From NCBI GenBank assembly GCA_029532415.1, contig JAQOTA010000045.1:124001-188000 (forward strand): DNA of 64,000 bases, written 5' to 3'. This document shows, piece after piece, positions 55,380-64,000 of this stretch. Numbering within the stretch: the stretch's first letter is position 1; each line of letters starts with the position of its first letter. This DNA is from Marasmius tenuissimus. Taxonomy: Eukaryota > Basidiomycota > Agaricomycetes > Agaricales > Marasmiaceae. Made by a program: the position numbers and the translations under genes. Under the pieces are notes generated by a model. That model made no database searches. It was given only the letters and a program-made list of their open reading frames with translations, and had not been told where the DNA came from.

Positions 55380-57012
55380 ATGATCACCCCAGAAATAGTC
55401 AATCAGGTCAATCAGGCAGCATCCACAAATCCAACACTCGCCAACCTACTTCAGGTTGCTGCGAATGGGCAAGCAAGCCCCGATCAACTAAAGACTCTGG
55501 GACTGACAATCCAAAGCCTTGCCAGTCCGAGTGCTCCAGCGTATCCATTTCCAGGATTGGCGCCCTTACCAATCCCCTCCTCTTCGTCTGGCCCGACTTT
55601 GACACTGGCACCAGCAGGAATAGAGGGAATGGTATTCCCTACAGCGAGCACCTCTTCAAACAACGCTGAAGACGCCTCCTCATCTCCATCCTTCGATATT
55701 ATCATCGAGTTCCGCGAGAACAGCACAGAGCGATGGCTTCTTCCACGAGGAATCTCGTCGGTTTCCGCACACGAGAACTCCGCTACATTGACGGTCACCG
55801 CTCTGCTCCCATTCTCAAAATCCACTGGAACTGCAGCAACGACTTCGTCCGAGGAAACAGAAGATCGCCTCGTTGAATTTCAGTTGGCCAATGCGCCCTT
55901 CACGATACATGACTCTCTCCGACGCTGGGCTGGTGGCGAAGGGCGAAGCAAGGAAAACCAAGCTGCACTCGAAAAGGCGAAAGCCGCGCCTGGGCGTACT
56001 TTCCTTTCCTACGAGATATCGGACGATCCAAGCTTATTAGGGCAGCTACAAGCTGTATGTCCAAGTCGTATATTCTTCCTTGCCTGCTGGCTAACACTAC
56101 TTGATCAAGGTTACGGCTCCGCCCTACACTTTAAAGTCTATCAAACCTACGAGTACACATCCACGGCGAACAGCAACAAAAAGGAAGCAACCTCCCTCCA
56201 CAAAGGAAAAAGATCCCATCCCTCCAATCATCATCCCGCCCTCAGCTCACGCTGCCCCTCCTCCTACCATCCCCACTCCACCTCCTACCGTGCAGGCAAC
56301 ATCCACTCCCGCCGTTGCTTCTCCTGCGCCTCCTTCTATACCCTCAACCCCAAGCGCAATCCATACCTCGACTCCCGCGGCACCGAATACGACTCCAACT
56401 CCAGTTATCACACCTACCACCATAGCTTCAACCTCAGGATCTGCACTGACATTCTCAATCGCACCAAACAGTCCCCTAAACCCCACCATGTTCGCACCCT
56501 CTCCGACCACCTTCATCCATCAAAACACGAAAAAACCACGCCAACCGCGTCAACCCAAACAAGCGAAAAAGTCCAAGTTGAAATCACCGCCGCCCGTGAT
56601 ACGTTGTCTAAGCTGTGGTCAAACTGATGTACCTCTGTTACTTGGCGGACGTGAGTTCATTCATCCAGTTCAACTGTCCATCTCTCTTTGTTTGATCTGA
56701 GTAATAAGCTCACGATGTTCTTTGTCTTCCTAAATGATGCGAATAGGATTTTGTCGACCATGTGTGGAAGGCGGCCGCGCGAATCCTGATATTCCTCAAG
56801 CGCCGTTGATGAGATCTGCGGTGCAGACGCAGACGACACAAATGATGCCTGTGTATGTGCCGAAAGTGCAACCGAAGCCCTCGCCTCTTTTGAGTGCAAC
56901 TGGTTCCGTTGGGAGTGCGACGGACCAACAGGCATCTGGAACTGCGCTAGCTACGCAGCTTACTACAAATGTTGGCACGGGGACGGACAGTGATGTGCAG
57001 ATGGAGTGGTAG
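55380..57012 (+). CDS. Proline-rich nuclear-type protein with a C-terminal Cys4 motif
   Basis: I do not recognise the family. The in-frame ATG at 55380 gives MITPEIVNQVNQAASTNPTL. A possible folded region follows (SFDIIIEFRENSTERWLLPRG, about residues 100-180). The GTATGT intron at 56,054-56,110 joins LQA to VTAPPYTLKSI. The middle is Pro/Thr/Ser-rich with a basic KPRQPRQPKQAKKSKLK patch that could be a nuclear localisation signal. The GTGAGT intron at about 56,650-56,748 joins the two halves of a zinc-knuckle-like motif, RCLSCGQTDVPLLLGGRFCR followed by PC (C-x2-C-x12-C-x2-C). Stop TAG at 57010-57012. About 490 residues. A chromatin or transcription role is possible but unproven. Confidence 0.75.
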
Positions 57013-57747
57013 TGGAAATTTGTGATGCGAAGGGAAATCAGAATAGAAGGATGATTGGTCGGGGAGGAGGCTGGAACAGTCTCTTACTGATTTAGGTGCT
57101 GTATGTTGGTCGGAAATGCTCATCCCGAACGCTACCGCGAACGGGGGTTCCTTTACAACTTCCGTTGGTTTGATTCTGACTCGCTTGAGCGTTTAGGCTG
57201 GGGGCTAACGCCATTCGTAGTACCCTGTGGTACGCCTCCATACGCTCCGCCAGGTGACCCGTGTGGATATAGGAGCAGTCAAAACCTGCTCGATGAGCGC
57301 TCGACAGCCAAATTTGTTATCATTCCTGATTGAGTCACTCAGCACCCGGCGTCTCTGAGAAGGACCATTATGGTTGCCACCAAAAGCGTACAAGGTATGG
57401 TATCATTGTCAGGTGTAGCTGGATCAGATTCCTCATGTTCACGTTGAGATGCAATGGTCGCGCCATGCGATTGTCAACTGACTGTCGCTAGACGGTGCTA
57501 TTTTTACTTTTTTGCCACTCTGCCACTGTGCCACTCACATCACTATGAACGATGTATCTCAACTCGGGTGCATGACCTCCCTCATGGTTACTGACAATTC
57601 GGGGCTATAAAGGTTGGGGCTCCTTCGAGGGTTCTCTCACCAAGGTCCTGCCTTCTCTTTTCAGCTCGCTAGACCAGTCGCTTCTCTTCACCTACCCATA
57701 CCCATACCCCCTCGTGTCTTCCTCCTGTTCATTCAAAACCCACAAAC
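57013..57747 (+). promoter_or_regulatory. Intergenic region and TATA box of the aspartic protease gene
   Basis: This is 735 nt without a supported gene. TATAAA at 57606-57611 lies about 140 nt before the protease ATG and is followed by C/T-rich sequence (57,650-57,720), the usual layout of a strongly expressed fungal secreted-protein gene. A 76-codon frame at 57,103-57,333 has no recognisable content. Confidence 0.55.
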
Positions 57748-59395
57748 ATGTTTTCTAAACCCTCCATGCTCGTTGTTGCCTTGGCACTCATGGCCACCGC
57801 GACTCCGATTGTCGAAACGCACCCCAAGATCGGGGTTCCCATCTCCTTGGGCAAACGCAGAACTCTGACGAAAGAGAACGGTGTCTTCGACATGGAGAAA
57901 GCGGTCCAGCAGAACGTCGTCACGAAGAACAAGCACCGCCAGAACCTCGTCAATCTTCTAGCAAACACCGGAGGGTTGAAGAAGGTGAGGACGCGTGCTT
58001 TTGATTAGTCGGTGTTCCGGGTTTAATATTCTTCATATCCATAGGGGTTCGAGATAAGACCAGTCGCGGTGATGCCTCAAGAGGTCAAGGAAAAGTTGGC
58101 TAAGCGACAAAAGGAACCTTTGACGGATCAACAAAACGATCTGGAATGGACTGGCCCGATAGATATCGGTACTCCCGGTCAACAGTTCGTAATTGATTTC
58201 GATAGTAAGTAAAAGTCCGACGTCCGTGATGAGTCTTCGTGATCGATTGATGAACCTATCTCCCTTTTTTTTGAAAGCCGGCTCGTCTGACCTGTGGGTC
58301 CCGTCATCTGCGTGCAAGAGTTCCGTTTGCACCGGCAAGAACAAGTATGATGCGTCGAAGTCTTCGACGTCCAAGAGCCAGTCGGGACAGTTCAGCATTC
58401 AGTACGGAGACGGATCGACTGTTTCTGGGCCTATCGTCGCTGATACAGGTGAGTTCTGTGAGAGTGACTTGGCAACACGCGACTCACGATGAGCTATCTA
58501 GTGACCGTCGCCGGTGTCAATGCGACCGAACAGCACTTTTCTCCTGTGACGACTCTTTCGTCTTCGTTCCAAGGCGATCCAACAGACGGGTGGGTTTTTC
58601 CCTTTCACTCAACTCCTCGTCCCATATCTTGACCCGACTTTGTTTTTTGTTGACGCAGCATCCTCGGTCTCGCGTACCCTCAGATCTCCAGCCTCCGCGC
58701 GGACCCATTCTTCAACACGGCATTCAAAGCAGGCTCTCTCCCCAGCAACTCGTTCGGATTCAAGCTCGCTTCTACCGGTTCAGAACTCTTCCTCGGAGGC
58801 ACCAACACCGAGCTCTACACTGGAGAGCTAGAATACCACTCCGTAGACACTACGACCGGATTCTGGCAGATCTCTGGCGCCAAAGCGACTATTGGATCCA
58901 CGACGGCGGCGTCTGACTTTGACACCATCATCGACTCGGGTACTACGCTCATGTATGCTCCTCCAGCGGTAGCGAAGACGTTTTACGGCAAGATACAAGG
59001 TTCGAAGGTGTTTGATGCTTCGCAGGGGCTGTATTCGTTCCCGTGTGCGAGCGTCCCGGAGGTAGCGTTCAACTGGGGTGGAAAAACATGGGCGGTCTCG
59101 CCTGAGAAGTGAGTGTTTCTGATCGTTTCATTCAATGTGATGAGCTTGGACGTTGACGCCGTGTGAAGTTTCAACTTGGGACAAACCGAACAAGGAAGCT
59201 CAGACTGCGTGGGTGCGCTTGTAGGCGGAGATTTGGGTCTTGGAAGCGATGTCTGGCTTCTCGGAGATGCGTGAGTATCGAAATTTTTTGAATGGGTGTT
59301 TGCCGTTGCTGAACGTGCCTTCTAGCTTCATGAAGAACGTGTACACTGCCTTTGACTTTGGTCAAAACGCTGTCGGCTTCGCCGCGCTTGCGTAA
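57748..59395 (+). CDS. Secreted pepsin-like aspartic protease (family A1)
   Basis: Preproenzyme of a fungal acid protease. ATG at 57748 starts a signal peptide (MLVVALALMATATP). The propeptide contains NGVFDMEKAVQQNV and ends near the LAKRQK site, a plausible processing point. The first catalytic motif D-T-G-S-S-D-L-W is reconstructed across an intron (GAT-A, then CC-GGC). YGDGSTVSGPIV is the flap with its Tyr. The second catalytic motif is DTIIDSGTTLMY at about 58,920-58,955. The C-terminus is FDFGQNAVGFAALA-stop at 59393-59395. Seven exons, about 410 residues, all A1 hallmarks present. A TATA box lies at 57606. Confidence 0.95.
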
Positions 59396-59486
59396 ATGGG
59401 CATGCTTGAACTTGTGAATGTATCAGTTGTATTTAATTTGTAGAAATGTAGGACTGAATATATAGGGAATACTTTTCTTCTTGACT

Positions 59487-60281
59487 TCATTCGCCGCCTT
59501 CATTGTCCTCACCAGCCGTATTTGTTTCTCGCTCGTTCTTCTTCTGACGTTTCTTCGCTCTAGCCCGAGCAGATTTCGAGATTCGTCTACGCGACGGGGG
59601 TTGATAACTGTCATAAAAGGGACAAGTTCTTAGCTCCTTGAATGAGAATGAGGAAGTGAGGAATATATGTACGTTGCGCCCTTCGTGACGAGGTCGGGAA
59701 GTTCATTACAACACAAAATAATCTTCATGTAGGGCGTCTGCTTCTGTTTTGGACTTTGCGGAAATGAGTTAAACGCGATCCATGGATGAAACCGCACGGC
59801 TACCCACAAGTTCTTTCCGTCCAGTGCCCTACTCAATTCTAGTGTTCTTTGCTCTTCCTCGTTCACCCCAGAGTTGTCCTCGGTGAACCCGAGGTCTTCG
59901 AGGGTGCCTGTTTGATTGTATTGGTGTAAACCAATGAGTCGCGTCGAGTGCGTTGTCTCCAGCAGTTTGACGTATTCTCGTTTGATGATTTCGACCACAG
60001 AAATCAATCGCGGAATGGTATTTATCACGTTCGAGGCGTTGCACACTGTCGTTGACGGTTCAGGAGCATCTTTGTCCGTAGTCTTGGGAGTTGCAGGAAG
60101 AGTATGAAAAACTAGAGGTCTATTCGCATTCTCGTCTTTCTTGTGAAGGAGATGGTCAGGATTTGACGGGTGGAATGGTAGCTTTGCTCACCTCGAGGAA
60201 TTCCAGGGAAAATGTCACCCAAGACTTGATCTTTCCCCCGCTTGTGATCCGGATCGAATGAGGGTCAGTCGAAGAGTCCAT
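59487..60281 (-). CDS. Alba-domain protein, Rpp25/Pop6-like (RNase P/MRP type)
   Basis: ATG at 60279-60281 gives MDSSTDPHSIRITSGGKIKS, then WVTFSLEFLE, the start of an Alba fold. After a GTGAGC intron come VFHTLPATPKT and VCNASNVINTIPRLISVVEI followed by IKREYVKLL, the helix and loop typical of Alba/Rpp25. GLHQYNQTGTLEDLG and TPYMKIILCCNELPD complete the domain. The C-terminal exon is strongly basic (RRRISKSARARAKKRQKK) and ends at TGA 59487-59489. Proteins of this type bind RNA in RNase P and MRP or in chromatin; which one applies here is inferred. Four exons. Confidence 0.8.
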
Positions 60282-60461
60282 TCAAAGGATGTGGTCCGAA
60301 TGAAAGAGGCGGGCGCTTGGTTCTTCCGTGTGACGTGTCCCGTGACCTTGACGCGTCCTTCAATTAAAAAACTCCGATCCCAACGCGTGACGCAATAGCT
60401 GACGCTCTTGGGTGGGTGGACTGGTAATACCTCTTCTGGCGACGTCATGTACGAGGGAAAG

Positions 60462-60467
60462 TATAAA
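60462..60467 (+). promoter_or_regulatory. TATA box of the LEA-like gene
   Basis: TATAAA in GTATAAAAAGCC lies about 75 nt upstream of the ATG at 60542, the normal spacing for a TATA-driven, stress-type fungal gene. Confidence 0.6.
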
Positions 60468-60541
60468 AAGCCCCTTGGTTCACTCTTATTGGACACATCA
60501 TCCCATTCCCATCCTTCACATCACATTTTCTCATAAACATC

Positions 60542-61067
60542 ATGTTCAGAAACGCAGTTGCATCCATCTCTCGTCCTCTCGCTGCTCAAGGTGCACGATC
60601 CCTGCACTCGACGCCTGTCGCATGCAAAACCGTGACGGAGAAGGTTTCCGAGGTTGCAGACACGGTGAGCGGTATTGGCCACAGCTTACAAGTACTGTGA
60701 AACTCAACTCCAGGTTTGTAGGTCAACAAGAAGGTTGGCAAGGGTCTTGCTTCGGCCATTGACAAGGGAGAAAACGCCGCACAATCCACGAAGGAGACTC
60801 TTGGTTAGTCAAACCCGGGTTCCTCCTACGGGAAGCATACTTACCCTCGAACAGGCTCTGCAACGGAGACCGCGAAGGAGAAGACTGGAGCTGCAGCAGA
60901 GACTGCCAAAGAGAAGGGACAAGAAGCTTCCCAGGTAGCTTCGCAGAAGACAAATCAGGTTCGTCGTTACACTCCAAGTCTTGCACTGCTGGCTCATGTC
61001 GACCTCTTAGGCTGCTGCCGGAGCACGACAAGCATCGGAGGACTTCAAGAAGGAAGTCCGGAAGTAA
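60542..61067 (+). CDS. Small LEA-like protein with a mitochondrial-type leader
   Basis: About 120 residues after splicing four exons. The N-terminus MFRNAVASISRPLAAQGARS has the Arg-rich, acid-free composition of a mitochondrial targeting peptide. The rest is a hydrophilic, Ala/Lys/Glu/Thr-rich amphipathic helix with 11-mer-like repeats (SATETAKEKTGAAAETAKEK), as in group 3 LEA and related stress proteins. It ends DFKKEVRK-stop at 61065-61067. A clear TATA box suggests regulated, possibly stress-induced, expression. No enzyme motif is present. Confidence 0.8.
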
Positions 61068-61405
61068 GCCTTTTAAATCGAATGGCTTGGAATCGTCTTC
61101 ATTTGTACAGTAGCATTTCTCGCAAAATATTATTCTTAAGTACTGTCATTGGAAAGAATGAGGCTTGACTACATCCGAGAGAATTGCTTTCTCCTGTTCC
61201 CACTGTACGCCATCCCGCGCACGGGTGAATCTGGATGGAAATGACGCGCATCGACAGGGTGATCTCCGAACTGCGCTCAAATGAGCGCTAGTCTCCCCTA
61301 GGCAGACTCTCACGGCTGCGGGCACTTAAATGAGCGCCTGAGAAGAGCGCCCAGAGTGAAATTGTACTGCCACCTTGATCCTCTACTTGCAACCACCACC
61401 TCGCA

Positions 61406-62127
61406 ATGAGCACCCCAGAACTCGACAAAGATGCATCTCGTCCTGCAAACCGCCATGCTCTCACAGTCGTTGAGAGACAGCGTGCTCAACTCGACAAGCT
61501 GTTGAAGGACCCAACAAAAGCAGCCTACATCCCTCCACCCCCGAAAGAGAAGACGATTCGCGCAGCCCGAGAGATGATGAAAAACGTTCAAGGCTCGAGT
61601 GCGGGTGCTGGAAGTGGAGAATTTCATGTTTATAAAGCGAGCAGACGGAGAGAATACGAGCGATTGAATCTTCTGGAAGAGGAGGCGAGAAAGGTGAGAG
61701 TTGCCCTCTAGTCATTGTGCTAAACACATCCTAAATCCAACATTAGGAAGTTGAGACAGCCGAATTTGAGCGACGGAGAAAGGAAGCTGAAGAGGTAGCG
61801 GAGGCGAAGACCGCAAAGAATCGTGCAAAACGACAGAAGAAGAAGGACCGGTCGAAGGCTGCAAAATCAGAATCGAAAACGACTGAGGGCGGAACTTCGG
61901 AAGCTGGCAATGGAAGTGAGGCTCCATTGAAAAAGCGGAGGCTGATCAATGGGAGGGAGCTGGTCTTTAAGAAGCAAGATGGAGAGGATGAGGACGACGA
62001 GCAGGAAGGGGAGGACGATGGCCGGCAACCGGAATCAACTTTGTCAAACCATGTAAACGCTTTGACCTCTCAGGAGACGCCAGCGACAGTGATTGAGTCA
62101 TCTCGGGTTGTGATACACGACGACTAA
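61406..62127 (+). CDS. PRKRIP1: PRKRIP1-like protein (DUF1168)
   Basis: Nuclear protein associated in other eukaryotes with the spliceosome and double-stranded RNA binding. ATG at 61406. The family core is present: YIPPPPKEKTIRAAREMMKN, VQGSSAGAGSGEFHVYKASR and RREYERLNLLEEEARK. One intron (61,694-61,746) follows, after which a long basic helix (ERRRKEAEEVAEAKTAKNRA; KRQKKKDRSK) continues. The C-terminus has KKRRLINGRELVFKK, a likely nuclear localisation signal, and an acidic tail. Stop at 62125-62127. About 220 residues, usual for the family. Confidence 0.92.
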
Positions 62128-62328
62128 AGTGCGTGTATAAACCTACTCATATCTTTCGAATTCATTAATGTCGTCGTCCATGAAGGGACAACGCTGAGCG
62201 GATATATACATGTGTAACTCTACAGAATAACAGCACGGGAGTAAGGATACTGTACATTAGGAATGAACAGAGTAGAACGGAGGGTCATGAAATGGCACTC
62301 GTGAACTGCGGGAGCTTGCTGTATCAGC

Positions 62329-63703
62329 TTACTGACGGCGCTATTATTGGGGTAGGTGTCAGTTATCTAGTGCTACAGCAGAAAAGCAGGAAGACTTACG
62401 CCGCCTCGTTGTCCACCTCGCTGTCCACCTCGCTGTCCCTGTTGTCCTTGCTGTCCTTGTTGTCCCTGACCATTCTGCCCATTATTTTGGCCGTTGTTCT
62501 GACCGTTGTTCTGACCGTTGTTCTGGCCATTGTTCTGTCCACCATTGGTGGCAGTGAACTGAAAACCAAGTAAGTTACGGATAGTCGATGATATGAGGAT
62601 TAAAACCCACATAGACACAGTCATCCAACGATCCGTGTTGAGCAACAGGAACGATAACAGGTTGATGGTTAGACGACGCATTAATAGAACACATCCTGTA
62701 TGCACCCGCGGGGAGACCGTCAGTGACGTCGGCCGAAACGACTCCCTGTCCGTTGGCTTTCGTGTTGATACCCTTGAAGAACGCAAACTTCTTTGGATCC
62801 GTCGGCTGAACCTGACCCAAGTCGGTCAACTGCTCGATGACAAGATGAGTGTGTCCAATGATCATTCCTTGGCCATCGAGCTGCTGAGGAGCGGCGAAGT
62901 AGTTCTCTTGTGCGTTGACAAAGTTTCCGGTGTTGATGTTCTTGATGGCCATGTTGACGGTAAACTGTTGGCCGGCGGGGACAGTAGCACCGTTGGCGGG
63001 GTTTGTGAACTTGGACGAGGGCATCCTGTCGATGCTTGGAATGAGGCCAATGGGCGCTGGGTTGCATGAACCGGTCTCGATTTGCTTTCCGTCTGGTACC
63101 ACGACATTGGTGATCCTCCCTCGCTGCGAAATAATTATAACTCACTGGTTATGGGCGTATTGTTGATGGTATTCGCGCAGAAGTTGATGAAGTTGTTTGT
63201 CGACGTTAAAGAAGCGACTTGGCCTAAAGATGGTGATTTCAATCTCAATGGCTGGACGGCCGTAAACCACCACAAAAGCCCTCACCTTCCGTCGGCTGGG
63301 CTTGTCCATTTTGAGCAAAGCCTTGAGCAATGACTCTCGGGTCAAGGGCTGGATCGGGAAGTGATATATTAACGACATAGGAATATTATAGAAGGAAGGA
63401 ACACGCACTCAAGGAAGTCTGAGGATCACCTCCCCCCTGTCCATTTCCCTGGTTGTTTTGTTGACCATTGCCTTGCTGACCATTGCCTTGCTGCCCTTGC
63501 TGACCGTTATTCTGCTGGCCCTGCTGCCCATTATTCTGCTGTCCCTGCCCTTGTTGACCACCACGGTTTCCTCCTTGTTGACCCCCGCGGTTTCCGCCTT
63601 GTTGACCCCCGCGATTCCGGCCTCCCCGCTGAGGAGCAGCATTGACTGACGCGATGCACAGCAACACGGCGAGGAAAAGGGTGCAACTGCCCGTGAACTT
63701 CAT
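62329..63703 (-). CDS. Secreted protein with Gly/Gln/Asn repeats at both ends
   Basis: ATG at 63701-63703 gives a signal peptide (GSCTLFLAVLLCIASVNA). An RGG/GGQQG and NNGQQGQ repeat tract follows (about 63,430-63,640). The central domain of about 230 residues is built from exons with FINFCANTINNTPI, ETGSCNPAPIGLIPS, MPSSKFTNPANGATVPAG, GNFVNAQENYFAAPQQLDGQ and VTDGLPAGAYRMCSINASSN. It belongs to a basidiomycete extracellular family whose function is not known to me. A second repeat tract (NNGQ x6, then GQQ and GGQR) follows DDCVY and a 60-nt intron. The last exon is only RRQ-stop (62329-62331). The repeats are on both sides of the domain, as expected for a wall- or matrix-associated protein. 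Confidence 0.85.
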
Positions 63704-63733
63704 TGTATCGAACTTGGGGAGCTAACTAAAGCG

Positions 63734-63810
63734 CTGTTGAAAGAAAGTGTGCTTAAGACCGTACTTCAATGAGAAGATGTCTTTGAGGGGGATTAAATGC
63801 ATTAACTCAC
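63734..63810 (-). other. 5' UTR intron of the secreted repeat protein
   Basis: Upstream of the ATG, on the minus strand, GTGAGTTAATGC (from 63,810) pairs with an acceptor TTTCAACAG (to 63,734). A 66-codon frame that overlaps it (63,722-63,922) is better explained as leader sequence than as a gene. Confidence 0.55.
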
Positions 63811-63936
63811 CGAGAAAAAAATAAAACGTAACCAACACCCAGGCAGCGCAGCTGCTTGTGAAGAGAAAGAGAAAGTCGATACGAACGAAGGAAGTAACGG
63901 ATAGGGAGGGGAGGAGTTTCATCTGAGTTGGGGAAG

Positions 63937-63942
63937 TTTATA
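63937..63942 (-). promoter_or_regulatory. TATA box of the secreted repeat protein
   Basis: TATAAA on the minus strand, in CCATTATAAACTTCC, lies about 235 nt before the ATG. This fits a transcription start just upstream of the 5' UTR intron. Confidence 0.55.
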
Positions 63943-64000
63943 ATGGTTTGGGGTGGCGATACAAACTTAGTTCGGACCTCCATGTGGCTTGATAGATCTC

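Noticed and set aside
63722..63922. A 66-codon hydrophobic minus-strand frame as a small membrane protein
   Set aside because: It overlaps a good 5' UTR intron and lies just downstream of the TATA box of the secreted repeat protein.

Overview
The window looks like nuclear DNA of a filamentous basidiomycete, most likely an Agaricomycete. The genes are intron-rich, with introns of about 45-90 nt bounded by GT..AG. The recognisable proteins are eukaryotic (RNA polymerase II RPB2, YJU2, REV7, SNX4, PTM1, PRKRIP1). The three NACHT proteins belong to the large NLR-like group expanded in mushroom-forming fungi. No tRNA, rRNA, CRISPR, LTR or transposase signal was found.

The window has two very different halves. 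Positions 1 to about 39,640 form a degenerate tandem array built from a few modules: R (decayed block of about 2-3 kb), U (about 250 bp element), M (about 400-700 bp 5' flank), P (RPB2 or its remains), F (RPB2 3' flank) and N (NACHT gene). The order is R1 U1 M1 P1 F M2 N1 p1 F U2 M3 R' P2 F U3 M4 R2 U4 M5 N2 p2 F U5 M6 R3 U6 M7 P3 F M8 N3. P1 (4,222-8,328) is a full-length RPB2 with every exon and splice site, but it carries an in-frame TAG at codon 101. P2, P3, p1 and p2 are RPB2 pseudogenes that keep intron remnants, so they arose by DNA duplication and not by retroposition. N1, N2 and N3 are NACHT paralogues. N2 and N3 read as intact; N1 has an extra A in exon 1. N1 and N2 carry a minisatellite insert of about 110-120 residues between Walker A and Walker B that N3 lacks. 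The same M module stands upstream of RPB2 and of every NACHT gene, and three further copies are orphaned.

From about 40,400 to the end the window is compact, ordinary euchromatin. It holds a P-loop NTPase of the Crinkler/RHS-like fungal type (-), PTM1-like Golgi protein (-), SNX4/ATG24 (+), REV7/MAD2L2 (-), YJU2/CWC16 (+), two tail-to-tail M20 amidohydrolases, a proline-rich protein with a small Cys4 motif, a secreted pepsin-like aspartic protease, an Alba-domain RNase P/MRP-like protein (-), a small LEA-like protein with a mitochondrial-type leader, PRKRIP1 (DUF1168) and a secreted Gly/Gln/Asn-repeat protein (-).

The genes do not form one pathway. The unusual feature is the RPB2-NACHT array: repeated duplication of an essential polymerase gene together with an NLR-type gene that shares its upstream flank, ending in several degraded RPB2 copies and three retained NLRs. 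Coordinates of decayed modules are approximate because they were aligned by eye.
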